From the NCBI GenBank assembly GCA_011321815.1, contig DROS01000078.1, forward strand, positions 1 through 64,000: 64,000 nt of DNA, written 5' to 3'. The stretch is from Gammaproteobacteria bacterium. Lineage in GTDB: Bacteria > Pseudomonadota > Gammaproteobacteria > SZUA-152. This document shows, one piece after another, positions 29,604 through 39,250 of this stretch. The notes under the pieces are model-generated. The model searched no databases. It saw only the letters and a program-made list of their open reading frames with translations, and was not told the origin of the DNA. Position numbers and translations under genes: made by a program. Within the stretch, counting starts at the first letter, position 1; each line of letters begins with the position of its first letter.

Positions 29604-30083
29604 ATGTTTGGTATTTCCCGAACCTGCTGGTGGGCAGGCGCTGAGCGAGTTGCGCTGACCTTCTGGGTGGGCGGATTGTGGATTGCCGGATATGTGGTTG
29701 CTCCCAGTCTGTTTGCCTCGATGGAAGACCGCCAGTTGGCAGGTCGCATGGCAGGACAGATATTTCAGCTGGTCAGTTACATCGGACTGGCGGTTGGGGC
29801 CGGCCTGCTGCTTTCGTTGATTATACAAGAGGGTGGTCGTTGGCTGCGAGACAGTCGTGCGCGCATTGTGTTGCTGATGCTGGTGCTTGTTGCCCTGGGT
29901 GTTGGCGTGTTGGTGCCGATGATGCACGAATTGAAACTTGTCGGTATTGCGCCGGGAAGTGAACAGGCAGCGCAATTCGCCCGCTTGCACGGTGCCGCTT
30001 CGATTTTGCATTTGATCAACAGCCTGCTGGGGCTGTGGCTGGTGGCGACGGGGTTTCGTGGTGCTGTAAAAGAAAAGAAGTAA
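29604..30083 (+). CDS. DUF4149 integral membrane protein
   Basis: 159 residues with four predicted membrane helices (AERVALTFWVGGLWIAGYVVAP, ..., ARIVLLMLVLVALGVGVLVP, ..., LIDNSLLGLWLVATGF-like end). The sequence and the place between greA and yhbY match the DUF4149 family of pseudomonads and relatives. Function is not known to me. It begins 2 bp after greA and converges on yhbY, with only 3 bp between the two stop codons and no visible terminator. Confidence 0.85.
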   Translation: MFGISRTCWWAGAERVALTFWVGGLWIAGYVVAPSLFASMEDRQLAGRMAGQIFQLVSYIGLAVGAGLLLSLIIQEGGRWLRDSRARIVLLMLVLVALGVGVLVPMMHELKLVGIAPGSEQAAQFARLHGAASILHLINSLLGLWLVATGFRGAVKEKK

Positions 30084-30086
30084 GCG

Positions 30087-30380
30087 TTATCCCGGCAGTT
30101 TGATGACGGGTTGCTTGGCGCGACGGTAAAGCACAGCAATGTGGCCAATGGTATTCACCAGTTCGCTGCTGGACTTTTTACATAGGTTTTCTGCCATTTT
30201 CTGGCGCTCGTCCCGGTCCACGCCACTGATGCGCACCTTGATAAGCTCATGGTGCGCCAGACATGTTTCAAGCTCGTTGAGAACACCTTCAGTGACGCCG
30301 TTATTGCCGACCATCACTACGGGTTTGAGGTCATGGGAGAGGCCGCGAAGGTATTTATTTTGTTTATTGGTCAATGACAT
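30087..30380 (-). CDS. yhbY: RNA-binding protein YhbY (CRM domain)
   Basis: 97 residues from the ATG at 30380 (MSLTNKQNKYLRGLSHDLKP), which matches E. coli YhbY; a longer in-frame start at 30428 would overlap the next gene. The CRM signature GNNGVTEGVLNELE is present. YhbY associates with pre-50S ribosomal particles. It is divergent from the small membrane protein gene at 30411 and convergent with DUF4149. Confidence 0.95.
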   Translation of the reverse strand: MSLTNKQNKYLRGLSHDLKPVVMVGNNGVTEGVLNELETCLAHHELIKVRISGVDRDERQKMAENLCKKSSSELVNTIGHIAVLYRRAKQPVIKLPG

Positions 30381-30410
30381 AATTGATTTTTCTTGAAAGT
30401 GGATTAAAAA

Positions 30411-30737
30411 ATGGAACGTGTTAAGCAAGCCGTGCCGGTTGAGGCAAAAGTGACAGATCCTGTTGCTGCTGCCGTGAGTCCGCCCAAAGGTTTTGGTGTG
30501 GCCGCCAGCCCGTTTAATGGCGTCAAGCTGGAATTGGGTATCTGCATTGTTCTGGGTGTGTTGGTGTGGCTGGGCGCGGATTCTATCACAGCCAATGAAG
30601 ACACACAGCTGCTGGTGTTGCTGGCATACAGCTTGTTAGGCACAATCTGGCTGGTGGTGCGCACCCGCCGGGTGTTGCGTCGTTGTGAGGAGGCAGAGCA
30701 GACCAACTCATCCCAGGTCCGGCCGACAGGCGTTTGA
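30411..30737 (+). CDS. Small membrane protein, unknown function
   Basis: 108 residues. The Ala/Val/Pro-rich N-terminus (~35 residues) is followed by two hydrophobic helices ([18 protein letters not shown] and [19 protein letters not shown]) and a charged tail. I do not recognise a family. It is probably real because the frame is full-length, two clear helices are present and it ends 4 bp before the rlmE start on the same strand, with yhbY divergent 30 bp upstream. No catalytic residues are seen. Confidence 0.65.
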   Translation: MERVKQAVPVEAKVTDPVAAAVSPPKGFGVAASPFNGVKLELGICIVLGVLVWLGADSITANEDTQLLVLLAYSLLGTIWLVVRTRRVLRRCEEAEQTNSSQVRPTGV

Positions 30738-30741
30738 CACC

Positions 30742-31368
30742 ATGAAACGCACCAACAGCAGCCAAAACTGGTTGCGGCGTCATTTTAATGACCACTATGT
30801 CAAAGAGGCGCAGAAGGCAGGTTACCGCTCGCGGGCCGTGTTCAAGCTGCTGGAAATTCAGGAAAAAGACCGGGTGTTGCGGCCAGGGCAGGTGGTGGTT
30901 GATCTGGGAGCGGCCCCTGGTGGCTGGTCGCAGATTGCTGTCCCCCTTGTTGGCGATAAAGGAGCTGTCATTGCACTGGATATTCTGCCCATGGAGCCAC
31001 TTTCCGGCGTTGCCATGATTGAAGGTGATTTTACGGAACAGACTGTGCATGATCAGTTGGTGACGACGCTAAATGGGCGTGCGGTAGACCTTGTAATGTC
31101 AGATATTGCCCCCAACATCAGTGGTATGCGTGCGGTAGATCAGCCAAAAGCGATGTATCTCGCTGAATTGGCTTTGGATTTTGCACAAGGTGCACTGAAA
31201 CCCGGTGGTGCTTTTCTCACCAAGGTCTTTCAAGGTGAAGGATTTGACCCTTATTTGCTGGCCTTACGCAAATCATTTGGTAAAGTGGTCATTCGCAAGC
31301 CGAGGGCGTCACGGCCCAAATCGCGCGAAGTGTACATACTGGCGCGAGACTTTAAGGCACAAGTCTGA
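30742..31368 (+). CDS. rlmE: 23S rRNA (uridine-2'-O) methyltransferase RlmE
   Basis: 208 residues from the ATG at 30742 ([23 protein letters not shown]). The Rossmann SAM site is [13 protein letters not shown]. The catalytic K-D-K-E set is represented by SRAVFKL (Lys), SDIAPNISG (Asp), FLTKVFQG (Lys) and SREVYILAR (Glu). It methylates U2552 of 23S rRNA in late 50S assembly. Followed by ftsH, as in E. coli, with 140 bp between them. Confidence 0.97.
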   Translation: MKRTNSSQNWLRRHFNDHYVKEAQKAGYRSRAVFKLLEIQEKDRVLRPGQVVVDLGAAPGGWSQIAVPLVGDKGAVIALDILPMEPLSGVAMIEGDFTEQTVHDQLVTTLNGRAVDLVMSDIAPNISGMRAVDQPKAMYLAELALDFAQGALKPGGAFLTKVFQGEGFDPYLLALRKSFGKVVIRKPRASRPKSREVYILARDFKAQV

Positions 31369-31508
31369 TGCAAGGTGTAGAATAAAACGGATATAGTGCT
31401 GGCGTTTGAAATCCGGCGCTGTTTAAGGTACTAAAGCATTAATTCATTAAAACGTGCAGAATTCGTTGTTGTACTGACACGTAACACGGACACATTGAGG
31501 TTATCCAT

Positions 31509-33452
31509 TTGAGTGACTTAGCAAAAAACCTTGTTTTATGGGTTGTTATCGCCATCGTCCTGGTGTCGGTATTTAACAATTTTGGGCCAAAGCCCACTTC
31601 AGCCAAACCCATGGATTATTCAGAGTTTGTGACGTCGGTAAAACAGGGCTCGATTTCCAAAGTGGAGATTGCTGGTCGTACCATTCGCGGTTTAACGGCG
31701 AATGGCGAACGTTTCACAACTTACAGTCCTGATGATCCCGGTTTGATCGCTGACCTGCTGAACAGCGGTGTGATCATTAACGCCAAGCCGCCGGAACAAC
31801 AGGGCATGTTGATGCAAATCTTTATTTCCTGGTTCCCTATGCTGTTACTGATTGCTGTGTGGATTTTCTTCATGCGCCAGATGCAGGGTGGTGGCGGTGG
31901 CCGTGGAGCGATGTCTTTCGGCAAAAGCAAAGCACGCTTGCTGGGTGAAGATCAGGTAAAGGTCACCTTTGCTGATGTGGCAGGCGTGGAAGAGGCCAAA
32001 GAGGAGGTCGCCGAATTGGTGGAGTTTCTCAGTGATCCTGGCAAGTTCCAGAAACTGGGCGGCAAAATTCCGCGTGGCGTACTGCTGGTGGGCTCACCGG
32101 GTACGGGTAAAACACTACTGGCCAAGGCCATTGCCGGTGAGGCCAAGGTGCCGTTTTTCACTATTTCCGGTTCAGATTTTGTGGAAATGTTTGTGGGCGT
32201 GGGCGCATCCCGTGTGCGTGATATGTTTGAACAAGCCAAAAAACATGCGCCGTGCATTATCTTTATTGACGAGATTGATGCCGTTGGCCGTCACCGTGGT
32301 GCCGGCCTGGGTGGGGGGCACGACGAGCGCGAACAAACGCTGAATCAGCTGCTGGTGGAAATGGATGGTTTTGAAGGCAATGAAGGCGTTATTGTTATTG
32401 CCGCCACTAACCGCCCCGATGTGCTGGACCCGGCCTTGTTGCGTCCCGGTCGTTTTGACCGTCAGGTGGTTGTCGGCTTGCCCGATGTGCGCGGACGTGA
32501 ACAGATTCTCAAAGTACACATGCGTAAAGTACCGATTGCCGACGATGTGAAACCCAATATTATTGCGCGAGGTACTCCGGGATTTTCCGGGGCTGATCTG
32601 GCCAACCTGGTGAACGAGGCGGCCTTGTTTGCGGCGCGCGCCAATAACAAGTTGGTCTCCATGGCCAATTTTGAAAAGGCCAAAGACAAGATCATGATGG
32701 GTGCTGAGCGTAAGTCCATGGTGATGGATGACGCCGAAAAGAGGCTGACCGCCTATCACGAGGCGGGGCATGCCATTGTGGGTTTGAGTGTGCCGTCACA
32801 TGATCCGGTTTACAAAGTGACCATTATTCCGCGTGGACGCGCCCTGGGTGTGACCATGTTTCTGCCTGAAGCGGATCGTTACAGCTACAGCAAAGAGCGG
32901 TTGGAAAGCCAGATTGCCAGCATGTTTGGCGGACGAATTGCGGAGGAGCAGGTTTTTGGTGCGGACTCGGTGACCACGGGGGCCTCCAATGACATTCAGC
33001 GCGCCACTGAAATCGCGCGCAATATGGTAACCAAGTGGGGACTCTCTGAAAAACTGGGGCCACTGACTTATATGGAAGAAGAGGGTGAGGTCTTCCTTGG
33101 ACATTCCGTTGCGCAAAGCAAACATGTTTCCGATGAAACTGCGCATATTATCGACGAAGAAATTCGTGTGATCATTGACAAGAATTACAAGCGTGCCGAA
33201 AGCATCCTGATAGAAAAACGGGATAGGCTGGATAAAATGGCCGATGCGTTGATGAAATACGAAACGATTGATCAGGATCAGATTGCAGACATCATGGCGG
33301 GCAAATCTCCACGCCCGCCTGCTGACTGGGAAGACGAAGGCAGTGATGACAACAAGCCGACAGATACCAGCGCCAAAGCTGACAGCAGCAGTGGCGATGG
33401 CAAGGAAAAACCGAGTGACAGCACTATCGGTGGTCCGGCTGGCGAACATTAA
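31509..33452 (+). CDS. ftsH: ATP-dependent membrane zinc protease FtsH
   Basis: 647 residues from a TTG start at 31509 with GAGG upstream (start moderately sure; the family begins ...AKNLxLWxVIA). Two membrane helices flank a periplasmic loop (~residues 8-25 and ~105-125). AAA module: Walker A GSPGTGKT (195 onward), Walker [13 protein letters not shown], second region of homology [20 protein letters not shown]. Zinc site HEAGH at 417-421. Degrades membrane proteins and regulators such as LpxC and sigma-32 in E. coli. The C-terminal tail is Ser/Asp/Lys-rich. The 140-bp upstream gap allows its own promoter. Confidence 0.97.
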   Translation: MSDLAKNLVLWVVIAIVLVSVFNNFGPKPTSAKPMDYSEFVTSVKQGSISKVEIAGRTIRGLTANGERFTTYSPDDPGLIADLLNSGVIINAKPPEQQGMLMQIFISWFPMLLLIAVWIFFMRQMQGGGGGRGAMSFGKSKARLLGEDQVKVTFADVAGVEEAKEEVAELVEFLSDPGKFQKLGGKIPRGVLLVGSPGTGKTLLAKAIAGEAKVPFFTISGSDFVEMFVGVGASRVRDMFEQAKKHAPCIIFIDEIDAVGRHRGAGLGGGHDEREQTLNQLLVEMDGFEGNEGVIVIAATNRPDVLDPALLRPGRFDRQVVVGLPDVRGREQILKVHMRKVPIADDVKPNIIARGTPGFSGADLANLVNEAALFAARANNKLVSMANFEKAKDKIMMGAERKSMVMDDAEKRLTAYHEAGHAIVGLSVPSHDPVYKVTIIPRGRALGVTMFLPEADRYSYSKERLESQIASMFGGRIAEEQVFGADSVTTGASNDIQRATEIARNMVTKWGLSEKLGPLTYMEEEGEVFLGHSVAQSKHVSDETAHIIDEEIRVIIDKNYKRAESILIEKRDRLDKMADALMKYETIDQDQIADIMAGKSPRPPADWEDEGSDDNKPTDTSAKADSSSGDGKEKPSDSTIGGPAGEH

Positions 33453-33602
33453 TACTCAGTAGGCGGGTATCGTTATTTTAATATTTGCTTGTTTGTTTTC
33501 CGATCTTTCACGTTGTTGTTTCGGTCAGATAGCTTGCTATGTTCACCTGCGCAATGCCTTGAAAATCGAAAAATATCCGACGCAAATTTTGTTAAAATAA
33601 CG

Positions 33603-34499
33603 ATGCCCGCCCATCTGACGCTGTCCACCGGTTTTAGTGTGCTGGAGTGCAACGGCAAGTTGCTGGATCTTTCCCCGTTAACGCCGCCCAAAGTAATGGG
33701 CATTCTCAATGTAACCCCCGATTCTTTTTCTGACGGGGGTCTTTTTTTGTCCGCAGATAATGCATTGCAGCAAGCACAGCAGATGGTGCAGGAAGGTGCA
33801 GCGGTCATTGATGTGGGGGGAGAGTCAACACGTCCTGGTGCGGAGGCTGTCACTGAACAAGCAGAGCTTGACCGGGTCATTCCGGTCATTGAATCGATTC
33901 GGGAAAACTGTGATGTCATTATCTCTATTGACACCAGCAAGCCTGGAGTCATGCGTGAAGCGGTAAAGGCAGGTGCAGGCATGATTAACGATGTGTGTGC
34001 GTTGCGTGCACCGGGCGCATTGCAGGCAGCGAGTGAAACCGGTGTGCCCGTGTGTCTGATGCACATGGCGGGCGAACCACGCACCATGCAGAAAAACCCG
34101 GAATATGTTGATGTGGTGCAAACGGTAAAATCATTTTTGCAGGAACGTATTGCCTGTTGTGAGGCCGCGGGAATTTCGAGCGATGTTTTGTTGGTTGATC
34201 CGGGTTTTGGTTTCGGCAAAACCATTGATCACAATTTGCAGTTGGTGAAAAACTTGAGTGAGTTTGCGGATTTGGGCAAACCTGTTTTGATGGGCGTATC
34301 CCGCAAATCCAGTATTGGTGCATTGTTGGGCAGGTCGGCAAACGAGCGTCTGGCGGGCAGTATTGTAATGGCCACCTTGTGTTGCCAATATGGGGCGCGC
34401 ATCATTCGCGCACACGATGTGGCCGCAACGGTTGATGCGGTAAAAATTTATCATGCAGTTACACACGCAGATAATATGGCTGATGAAGCGCATCATTGA
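33603..34499 (+). CDS. folP: Dihydropteroate synthase
   Basis: 298 residues from the ATG at 33603; an upstream in-frame start at 33489 adds 38 residues not seen in the family. Conserved pterin and pABA loops: GILNVTPDSFSDGG, DVGGESTRPGA, CLMHMAGEPRTMQ, DPGFGFGKT and GVSRKSSIG. It condenses 7,8-dihydropterin pyrophosphate with p-aminobenzoate and is the sulfonamide target. ftsH-folP-glmM order is standard. A 150-bp AT-rich gap precedes it. Confidence 0.96.
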   Translation: MPAHLTLSTGFSVLECNGKLLDLSPLTPPKVMGILNVTPDSFSDGGLFLSADNALQQAQQMVQEGAAVIDVGGESTRPGAEAVTEQAELDRVIPVIESIRENCDVIISIDTSKPGVMREAVKAGAGMINDVCALRAPGALQAASETGVPVCLMHMAGEPRTMQKNPEYVDVVQTVKSFLQERIACCEAAGISSDVLLVDPGFGFGKTIDHNLQLVKNLSEFADLGKPVLMGVSRKSSIGALLGRSANERLAGSIVMATLCCQYGARIIRAHDVAATVDAVKIYHAVTHADNMADEAHH

Positions 34500-34532
34500 T
34501 GCGTGTCATATCTAGCTGCAAGGAAACAGAAA

Positions 34533-35873
34533 ATGGATAAAAAATATTTTGGTACTGACGGTATACGCGGCACCGTTGGCAAAGGCGTGATTAATCCGGA
34601 ATTTATTTTAAAGCTGGGCTGGGCTGTTGGACGTGTTCTGGCCCAGAATGGTTCTGGCAAGGTGCTGATCGGTAAAGATACACGTATTTCCGGTTATATG
34701 TTTGAAAGTGCTCTGGAAGCGGGGCTGGCCGCCGCAGGCATTGACAGCTTTTTGCTGGGACCGATGCCCACACCCGCTATTGCCTATTTGACACGCACCT
34801 TTCATGCAGATGCAGGTATTGTGATCAGCGCATCACACAATCCTTATCAGGACAATGGCCTCAAGTTTTTTTCCTCACAGGGCACAAAACTATCCGATGA
34901 GATTGAGCTGGCCATTGAGGCCGAGATGGAAAAAGACATGCAGTGTGTGGATTCTGCAAAATTAGGCAAGGCTGAGCGTATGGGGGATGCCCCCGGGCGT
35001 TACATCGAGTTCTGCAAAAGCACCGTGCCGTCGAATTTGAGTTTGCGGGGAATGGACATTGTGGTGGATTGCGCACATGGCGCGACGTATCACATTGCCC
35101 CTAGTGTATTGTCCGAATTGGGCGCCCAGGTTATCGCCATTGGTGTTGAGCCTGATGGCCTGAATATCAATAACGCAGTGGGTTCCACTAATCCGGCGGA
35201 GTTGCAGCGTACTGTGTTGGAACATGGTGCTGATCTCGGTATTGCACTGGATGGTGATGGTGATCGCCTTATTATGGTTGATCACAAGGGTGAGACTGTC
35301 GATGGGGATGAGCTGCTGTATATCATCGCCCGCTCACGACTCAATGAAGGTTGTTTGCAAGGGGCTGTTGTTGGCACCCTGATGAGCAATCTGGGGCTGG
35401 AAGTGGCGTTACAGCGCGACGGCATTGATTTTAAACGCGCAAGGGTTGGTGACCGCTATGTAATGGAATTGCTTGCCAATGGCGGATGGAGTCTGGGCGG
35501 CGAGTCCTCGGGACATATTATTTGTCTGGACCGGACTTCGACGGGTGATGGTATTGTGGCGGCCTTGCAGGTGTTGTGCGCGGTGAATCGCAGCGGGTTG
35601 AGTCTGCATGAACTGAAGTCTGGCATGAGCAAGTTTCCGCAGTGTATGGAAAATGTGCGAATCAGTGGCAAAGTGGATATCGATGGTTCGGATAACATCC
35701 AGCAGGCTGTGCGCGCAGCAGAAGACGAACTGGGCAGTCGGGGCAGAGTGCTGTTACGCCCATCCGGTACCGAGCCGCTGGTGCGCGTGATGGTGGAAGG
35801 TGAAGATGTTGCCCAGGTAACACTGCTAACCCAGCGTCTGGCGCGGGTAGTGGAAAAGGCCTTTTCTGATTAA
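34533..35873 (+). CDS. glmM: Phosphoglucosamine mutase
   Basis: 446 residues from the ATG at 34533 ([16 protein letters not shown]), with AAGGAAA upstream. Active-site phosphoserine loop ISASHNP (Ser101), metal loop DGDGDR, substrate loop GGESSGHI and phosphate-binding loop [15 protein letters not shown]. It makes glucosamine-1-phosphate for UDP-GlcNAc, feeding peptidoglycan and lipopolysaccharide. It follows folP after 33 bp. Confidence 0.97.
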   Translation: MDKKYFGTDGIRGTVGKGVINPEFILKLGWAVGRVLAQNGSGKVLIGKDTRISGYMFESALEAGLAAAGIDSFLLGPMPTPAIAYLTRTFHADAGIVISASHNPYQDNGLKFFSSQGTKLSDEIELAIEAEMEKDMQCVDSAKLGKAERMGDAPGRYIEFCKSTVPSNLSLRGMDIVVDCAHGATYHIAPSVLSELGAQVIAIGVEPDGLNINNAVGSTNPAELQRTVLEHGADLGIALDGDGDRLIMVDHKGETVDGDELLYIIARSRLNEGCLQGAVVGTLMSNLGLEVALQRDGIDFKRARVGDRYVMELLANGGWSLGGESSGHIICLDRTSTGDGIVAALQVLCAVNRSGLSLHELKSGMSKFPQCMENVRISGKVDIDGSDNIQQAVRAAEDELGSRGRVLLRPSGTEPLVRVMVEGEDVAQVTLLTQRLARVVEKAFSD

Positions 35874-36153
35874 GGGAAGTGTACTTACCGTTCTTTGGCA
35901 ATCCCACCGCACCTGAAAAAGCGCTAATCACCAAAGCGTTTTGGACGGATTGAACGGCAAAAATTTGGTTATTGCAAATGGATGCCAGCAGAATGGCCAA
36001 AGCGATCGCGCGTACCACAGTACGGCTGCCATTGTCTTTTGCCTGCTGTACGGTTAAGATTTGCGCCCTGATTTTCGGCTGTAGAGGCCTGTCTGCCACT
36101 ACGGTATAGTGTGGCGGCAAGTGGCAAAAGTAATAAAAAAGGAAACAAAACGT
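35874..36153. other. glmM-tpiA gap, no recognised gene
   Basis: 280 bp. A minus-strand frame is open across it (within 35662-36162) and encodes a mildly hydrophobic stretch (TVVRAIALAILLASI, then VQNALVISAFSGAVGLPKNG), but it overlaps glmM and tpiA and has no recognised family. It may be a decayed gene or chance. I see no strong terminator; AAAAAAGGAAAC before 36154 is the tpiA ribosome binding site. Confidence 0.35.
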
Positions 36154-36903
36154 ATGCGTCAAACACTGGTAGCTGGCAACTGGAAAATGAATGGTTCACT
36201 GGAAACTAATCAGCAGTTGCTGAATGGCATCAAGGCCGGTGTTACGGAGGGTGTTAGTGCCAAGGTGGTGGTATGTCCTCCCGCCATTTACATCCCGCAA
36301 GCTGCCAGTCTGCTCAATGGCAGTAGTGTTTCCTGGGGCGGGCAAAACCTGAGTCAGGAAAAGTCCGGTGCGTTTACCGGTGAGATTTCTGCGGATATGT
36401 TGCGGGATCATCAGTGTGAGTACGTCATTGTCGGACACTCCGAGCGACGTGCGCTGTATGGCGAGAGCGATGAATTGGTTGCACAAAAATACAGTGCGGC
36501 GCTGGCCGCTGGCCTGATTCCCCTTCTGTGTGTTGGCGAATTGCTGGAAGAGCGTGAAGCCGGTGAGACAGAATCCGTGGTTGCACGCCAGCTGGACGCT
36601 GTTATTGATAAAGCAGGCATTGCGGCCATTGGCGCAGGTATCATTGCGTACGAGCCGGTTTGGGCCATTGGCACCGGTAAAACGGCCTCGCCACAACAGG
36701 CACAGGATGTACACGCCTTTATTCGTCAACGTGTGGCAGAACGCGACGCAGGTGTCGCAGAGAAGGTGCAGATCCTTTATGGTGGCAGCGTGAAGCCTGA
36801 TAATGCTGCTGAATTGTTTGCCATGACTGACATTGATGGCGGATTGATTGGTGGCGCGTCACTGGATGCGGAGGGTTTTCTGGCAATCTGTCGCGCGGGT
36901 TAA
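36154..36903 (+). CDS. tpiA: Triose-phosphate isomerase
   Basis: 249 residues from the ATG at 36154 ([14 protein letters not shown]), with AAGGAAAC upstream. Catalytic residues are in place: Lys11, His95 in IVGHSERR and Glu167 in [11 protein letters not shown]. The phosphate loop [12 protein letters not shown] is present. It interconverts dihydroxyacetone phosphate and glyceraldehyde-3-phosphate. tpiA-secG-tRNA-Leu is a common gammaproteobacterial arrangement. Confidence 0.98.
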   Translation: MRQTLVAGNWKMNGSLETNQQLLNGIKAGVTEGVSAKVVVCPPAIYIPQAASLLNGSSVSWGGQNLSQEKSGAFTGEISADMLRDHQCEYVIVGHSERRALYGESDELVAQKYSAALAAGLIPLLCVGELLEEREAGETESVVARQLDAVIDKAGIAAIGAGIIAYEPVWAIGTGKTASPQQAQDVHAFIRQRVAERDAGVAEKVQILYGGSVKPDNAAELFAMTDIDGGLIGGASLDAEGFLAICRAG

Positions 36904-36980
36904 TATGCTCCTGGCCGCTGATTCGTGGAATAGCGTACGACGCTACTTATTTTTATTTTAAGAACGTAGAGCAGAAAATT

Positions 36981-37403
36981 ATGCAAACAGCATTATTGGC
37001 AGTACATATTTTAGTGGCCATCGCCGTTGTTGGGCTGGTGTTGATTCAACACGGGAAGGGGGCAGATGCCGGAGCAGCTTTCGGTGCTGGCGCCGCCGGT
37101 GGTGCATCAGGTTCGGTATTTGGTGCACAAGGTGCGAGCAACTTCCTTTCGCGTTCCACTGCAATTTTGGCCACCATCTTTTTTCTGACCAGCCTGTCCA
37201 TGGCATATATGTTTCGGACGGTGGAGGCGCCGACCAGCCTTATGGAGCAAGGTGCCGCAACAGCACCGGTGCCGCAAGGTGCGCTACCAGCCGCTGATAC
37301 CAGTAGCGATGCGCCGGTTATTCCCGCTCCTGAGGTTGTGGAATCCAGCGAAACAGCGCCTGCTGGCGATGTGCCCACTGGTAGCGCACCCGAAAATCCA
37401 TAG
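36981..37403 (+). CDS. secG: Preprotein translocase subunit SecG
   Basis: 140 residues. Helix 1 ([19 protein letters not shown]) is followed by the conserved [28 protein letters not shown] loop and helix 2 ([19 protein letters not shown]). The ~55-residue C-terminal tail is Ala/Pro/Glu-rich, as in pseudomonads, and longer than in E. coli SecG (110 residues). It is the small SecYEG partner in the inner membrane. Confidence 0.95.
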   Translation: MQTALLAVHILVAIAVVGLVLIQHGKGADAGAAFGAGAAGGASGSVFGAQGASNFLSRSTAILATIFFLTSLSMAYMFRTVEAPTSLMEQGAATAPVPQGALPAADTSSDAPVIPAPEVVESSETAPAGDVPTGSAPENP

Positions 37404-37500
37404 TTTTTTGCCTCATATTTGAGTCGAGTGTGATGCCATACCGGCAGCGCTCGTAGGGATTGATGCGCATAAAAATATATGCGCTGAATATAAATATATT

Positions 37501-37585
37501 GCCGATGTGGTGGAATTGGTAGACACGCTGTCTTGAGGGGGCAGTGGCGTAAGCCGTGCCGGTTCGACTCCGGCCATCGGCACCA
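37501..37585 (+). tRNA. tRNA-Leu(GAG)
   Basis: 85 nt with encoded CCA. The acceptor stem GCCGATG pairs with CATCGGC; the D-arm contains GGTGGAATTGGTAGACACG; the anticodon stem CTGTC/GGCAG encloses loop TTGAGGG, giving anticodon GAG. The variable arm is the long type of leucine tRNAs, and the T-arm GCCGGTTCGACTCCGGC is perfect. Its position after secG matches leuU of E. coli. Confidence 0.97.
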
Positions 37586-37702
37586 TTTTATAGCAAGTAA
37601 CCTGTAACTGGCACACGGGTATGCCCGGATTTGGTGCAGGCATCAGTTGCGAACGACAAATAACACGTTGATTTTTATGGGTTATTGCCAGATTATCCAG
37701 CC

Positions 37703-37732
37703 TTGACAAGCTCTTTTGATCTAGCCTAGACT
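37703..37732 (+). promoter_or_regulatory. Sigma-70 promoter downstream of tRNA-Leu
   Basis: Perfect TTGACA (37703-37708), an 18-bp spacer and TAGACT (37727-37732). It points toward the small ORFs before nuoA. The palindrome TTCGCGCGAA lies at the expected start of transcription, a plausible operator. Confidence 0.5.
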
Positions 37733-37812
37733 CGGTGGTTCGCGCGAACGATTTGTGTCGTATCGTTCAGGGGGGATTGCCTGGATAGAACTACGTAGAG
37801 TTGCGGGGGATT

Positions 37813-37908
37813 ATGGGAAAGCGAAGCAGGGCATTAAGTTTGACTATCGCGATAATTGGTATGGTGTGTTTTTCACCCCCTGTCTTACGCGAAGCCCATG
37901 CCTTCTGA
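37813..37908 (+). pseudogene. Signal-peptide mini-ORF, remnant of an exported protein gene?
   Basis: 31 codons starting ATG at 37813. The product is a textbook signal peptide: basic n-region (GKRSR), hydrophobic core (ALSLTIAIIGMVCF) and an AHA cleavage site, then Phe and a stop. A signal peptide with nothing behind it suggests a frameshifted or truncated gene. The downstream region in another frame may be the rest, but I recognise no family. A GGGGGA ribosome binding site is only 2 bp away, closer than normal. Confidence 0.4.
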
Positions 37909-37985
37909 TTTTTCTGATCTTGTATAAAGAGAGTGATTTAATTGCAATTACCAATGTATTTGAAATTAAATTCCAAGGGGAATCT

Positions 37986-38132
37986 ATGCCGGGTATGACG
38001 TCTGCGACTATTAATACAGTCATCGTTGGCCACTCAGAAAGTGAGCTATGTGACATAGCAAGATACCCAACATTTCACAGTTATGTGAAAGAGAAAGGAG
38101 ATCGTTTGAATTGGAGACGGATGGAAAAATAA
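37986..38132 (+). CDS. Possible 48-residue protein, unknown
   Basis: Starts with ATG at 37986, five bases after AAGGGG, a good ribosome binding site. The product is hydrophilic (ATINTVIVGHSESELCDIAR..., ending RRMEK) with no known motif. It is also the tail of a longer GTG-started frame from 37755. It could be the displaced 3' part of the exported-protein gene whose signal peptide lies at 37813. Confidence 0.3.
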   Translation: MPGMTSATINTVIVGHSESELCDIARYPTFHSYVKEKGDRLNWRRMEK

Positions 38133-38276
38133 TAACGCGATAAGTTTGGCATAAGACCTGATTGATAAACAGCCTAGGGACATCAACTCAGGCATATCAA
38201 CGGATATACAGGTAATAAAGAAACCGGGATTTTTGCAAAAACACACGCTTTCTTTAGTTTACCGTTGAAGCGGGTG

Positions 38277-38304
38277 TTAACTACATTAAACAACATAATA
38301 ATAA
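38277..38304 (+). promoter_or_regulatory. Candidate nuo operon promoter
   Basis: TTAACT (38277-38282), a 16-bp spacer and TAATAA (38299-38304), in an AT-rich stretch directly before nuoA. A perfect 10-bp palindrome GATTCGAATC (38319-38328) lies between it and the nuoA ATG and could be an operator. Confidence 0.4.
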
Positions 38305-38331
38305 TATTTTACGGGTGGGATTCGAATCTTC

Positions 38332-38688
38332 ATGCTTGAAAATTATTTACCGATACTGGTGTTTTTGCTGCTGGGCCTGATTTTTGGTATAGCACCAATT
38401 GCTATGGCTTACATGATGGCGCCGCAACGCCCTGATGATGCCAAGCTGTCACCCTATGAGTGTGGCTTTGAAGCCTTCGAGGATTCGCGCATGAAGTTTG
38501 ATGTGCGTTTTTATCTCGTAGCGATTCTGTTTATTATTTTCGATCTGGAAATTGCTTTCATGTTTCCCTGGGCCGTGGTGCTGGAAGAGCTTGGTGTTTA
38601 CGGTTTTTGGGCCATGTTCGTCTTTCTGGCGATTCTGGTTGTGGGCTTTGCCTACGAATGGAAAAGAGGAGCAATGGAATGGGAATAG
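38332..38688 (+). CDS. nuoA: NADH-quinone oxidoreductase subunit A
   Basis: 118 residues, three membrane helices. Conserved loop [26 protein letters not shown] between helices 1 and 2, and [12 protein letters not shown] in helix 2. NuoA is a small membrane-arm subunit near the quinone site of complex I. First gene of a complete 14-gene operon, all on + with short gaps or overlaps. Its stop overlaps the nuoB start. Confidence 0.97.
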   Translation: MLENYLPILVFLLLGLIFGIAPIAMAYMMAPQRPDDAKLSPYECGFEAFEDSRMKFDVRFYLVAILFIIFDLEIAFMFPWAVVLEELGVYGFWAMFVFLAILVVGFAYEWKRGAMEWE

Positions 38689-39155
38689 AGGGCGTTCTTG
38701 AAAAAGGGATAGTGACTACCTCTGCCGATAAACTCATTAACTGGGCGCGCACAGGTTCGTTGTGGCCAATGACTTTTGGTTTGGCGTGTTGTGCTGTGGA
38801 AATGATGCATGCGGGTGCCGCACGGTATGATCTTGACCGTTTTGGTATTATCTTTCGCCCCAGTCCCCGTCAATCCGATGTGATGATTGTGGCCGGTACG
38901 CTGGTGAATAAAATGGCGCCCGCACTGCGCAAAGTGTATGACCAGATGTCAGAGCCGCGCTGGGTTATTTCCATGGGTTCTTGTGCCAATGGTGGTGGTT
39001 ATTACCACTATTCCTATTCAGTGGTGCGTGGTTGTGATCGCATTGTGCCAGTGGATATTTATGTGCCAGGTTGTCCGCCCACGGCGGAGGCATTGCTGTA
39101 CGGCATCATACAATTACAAAATAAAATAAAACGCACAAACACTATTGCCCGTTAG
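38679..39155 (+). CDS. nuoB: NADH-quinone oxidoreductase subunit B
   Basis: 158 residues from the ATG at 38679, overlapping the nuoA stop by 10 bp. Cysteines for the terminal [4Fe-4S] cluster N2 are in [19 protein letters not shown] and [10 protein letters not shown]. It passes electrons to ubiquinone at the junction of the peripheral and membrane arms. An upstream in-frame start lies inside nuoA and is rejected. Confidence 0.97.
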   Translation: MGIEGVLEKGIVTTSADKLINWARTGSLWPMTFGLACCAVEMMHAGAARYDLDRFGIIFRPSPRQSDVMIVAGTLVNKMAPALRKVYDQMSEPRWVISMGSCANGGGYYHYSYSVVRGCDRIVPVDIYVPGCPPTAEALLYGIIQLQNKIKRTNTIAR

Positions 39156-39250
39156 TACACTCCTGGCCAGAGTTGAAAAGGGATGTGCGCAGTAAAAACG
39201 GTGTTTGTGAAAGTTAAAAAGTAAAAAAGAGGGTGAGGGATATTTTGCTG

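Larger units (their letters stand above)
37586..38331 (+). other. Gene-poor interval between tRNA-Leu and nuoA
   Basis: About 750 bp. It holds a good promoter (37703-37732), the palindromes TTCGCGCGAA (37739-37748) and CTACGTAG (37791-37798), a hairpin AACGAT/ATCGTT (37747-37767), a 31-codon signal-peptide ORF, a 48-codon ORF, and the nuo promoter at its end. A GTG-started frame (37755-38132, 125 codons) covers the middle but is not recognisable. No integrase and no clear duplicate of the tRNA 3' end were found. Confidence 0.5.

Noticed and set aside
37611-37630. Sigma-54-like TGGCAC after tRNA-Leu
   Set aside because: The spacing between GG and the next GC is 11 bp, which RpoN does not tolerate.
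37755-38132. 125-codon GTG-started ORF after tRNA-Leu
   Set aside because: Its first half conflicts with the much more protein-like signal-peptide frame; only the last 48 codons have a good ribosome binding site, so only these were kept, at low confidence.
38311-38331. T-arm-like GGGATTCGAATC as a tRNA remnant before nuoA
   Set aside because: Only the palindrome is present; acceptor and anticodon arms are missing, so it is better described as a palindrome.
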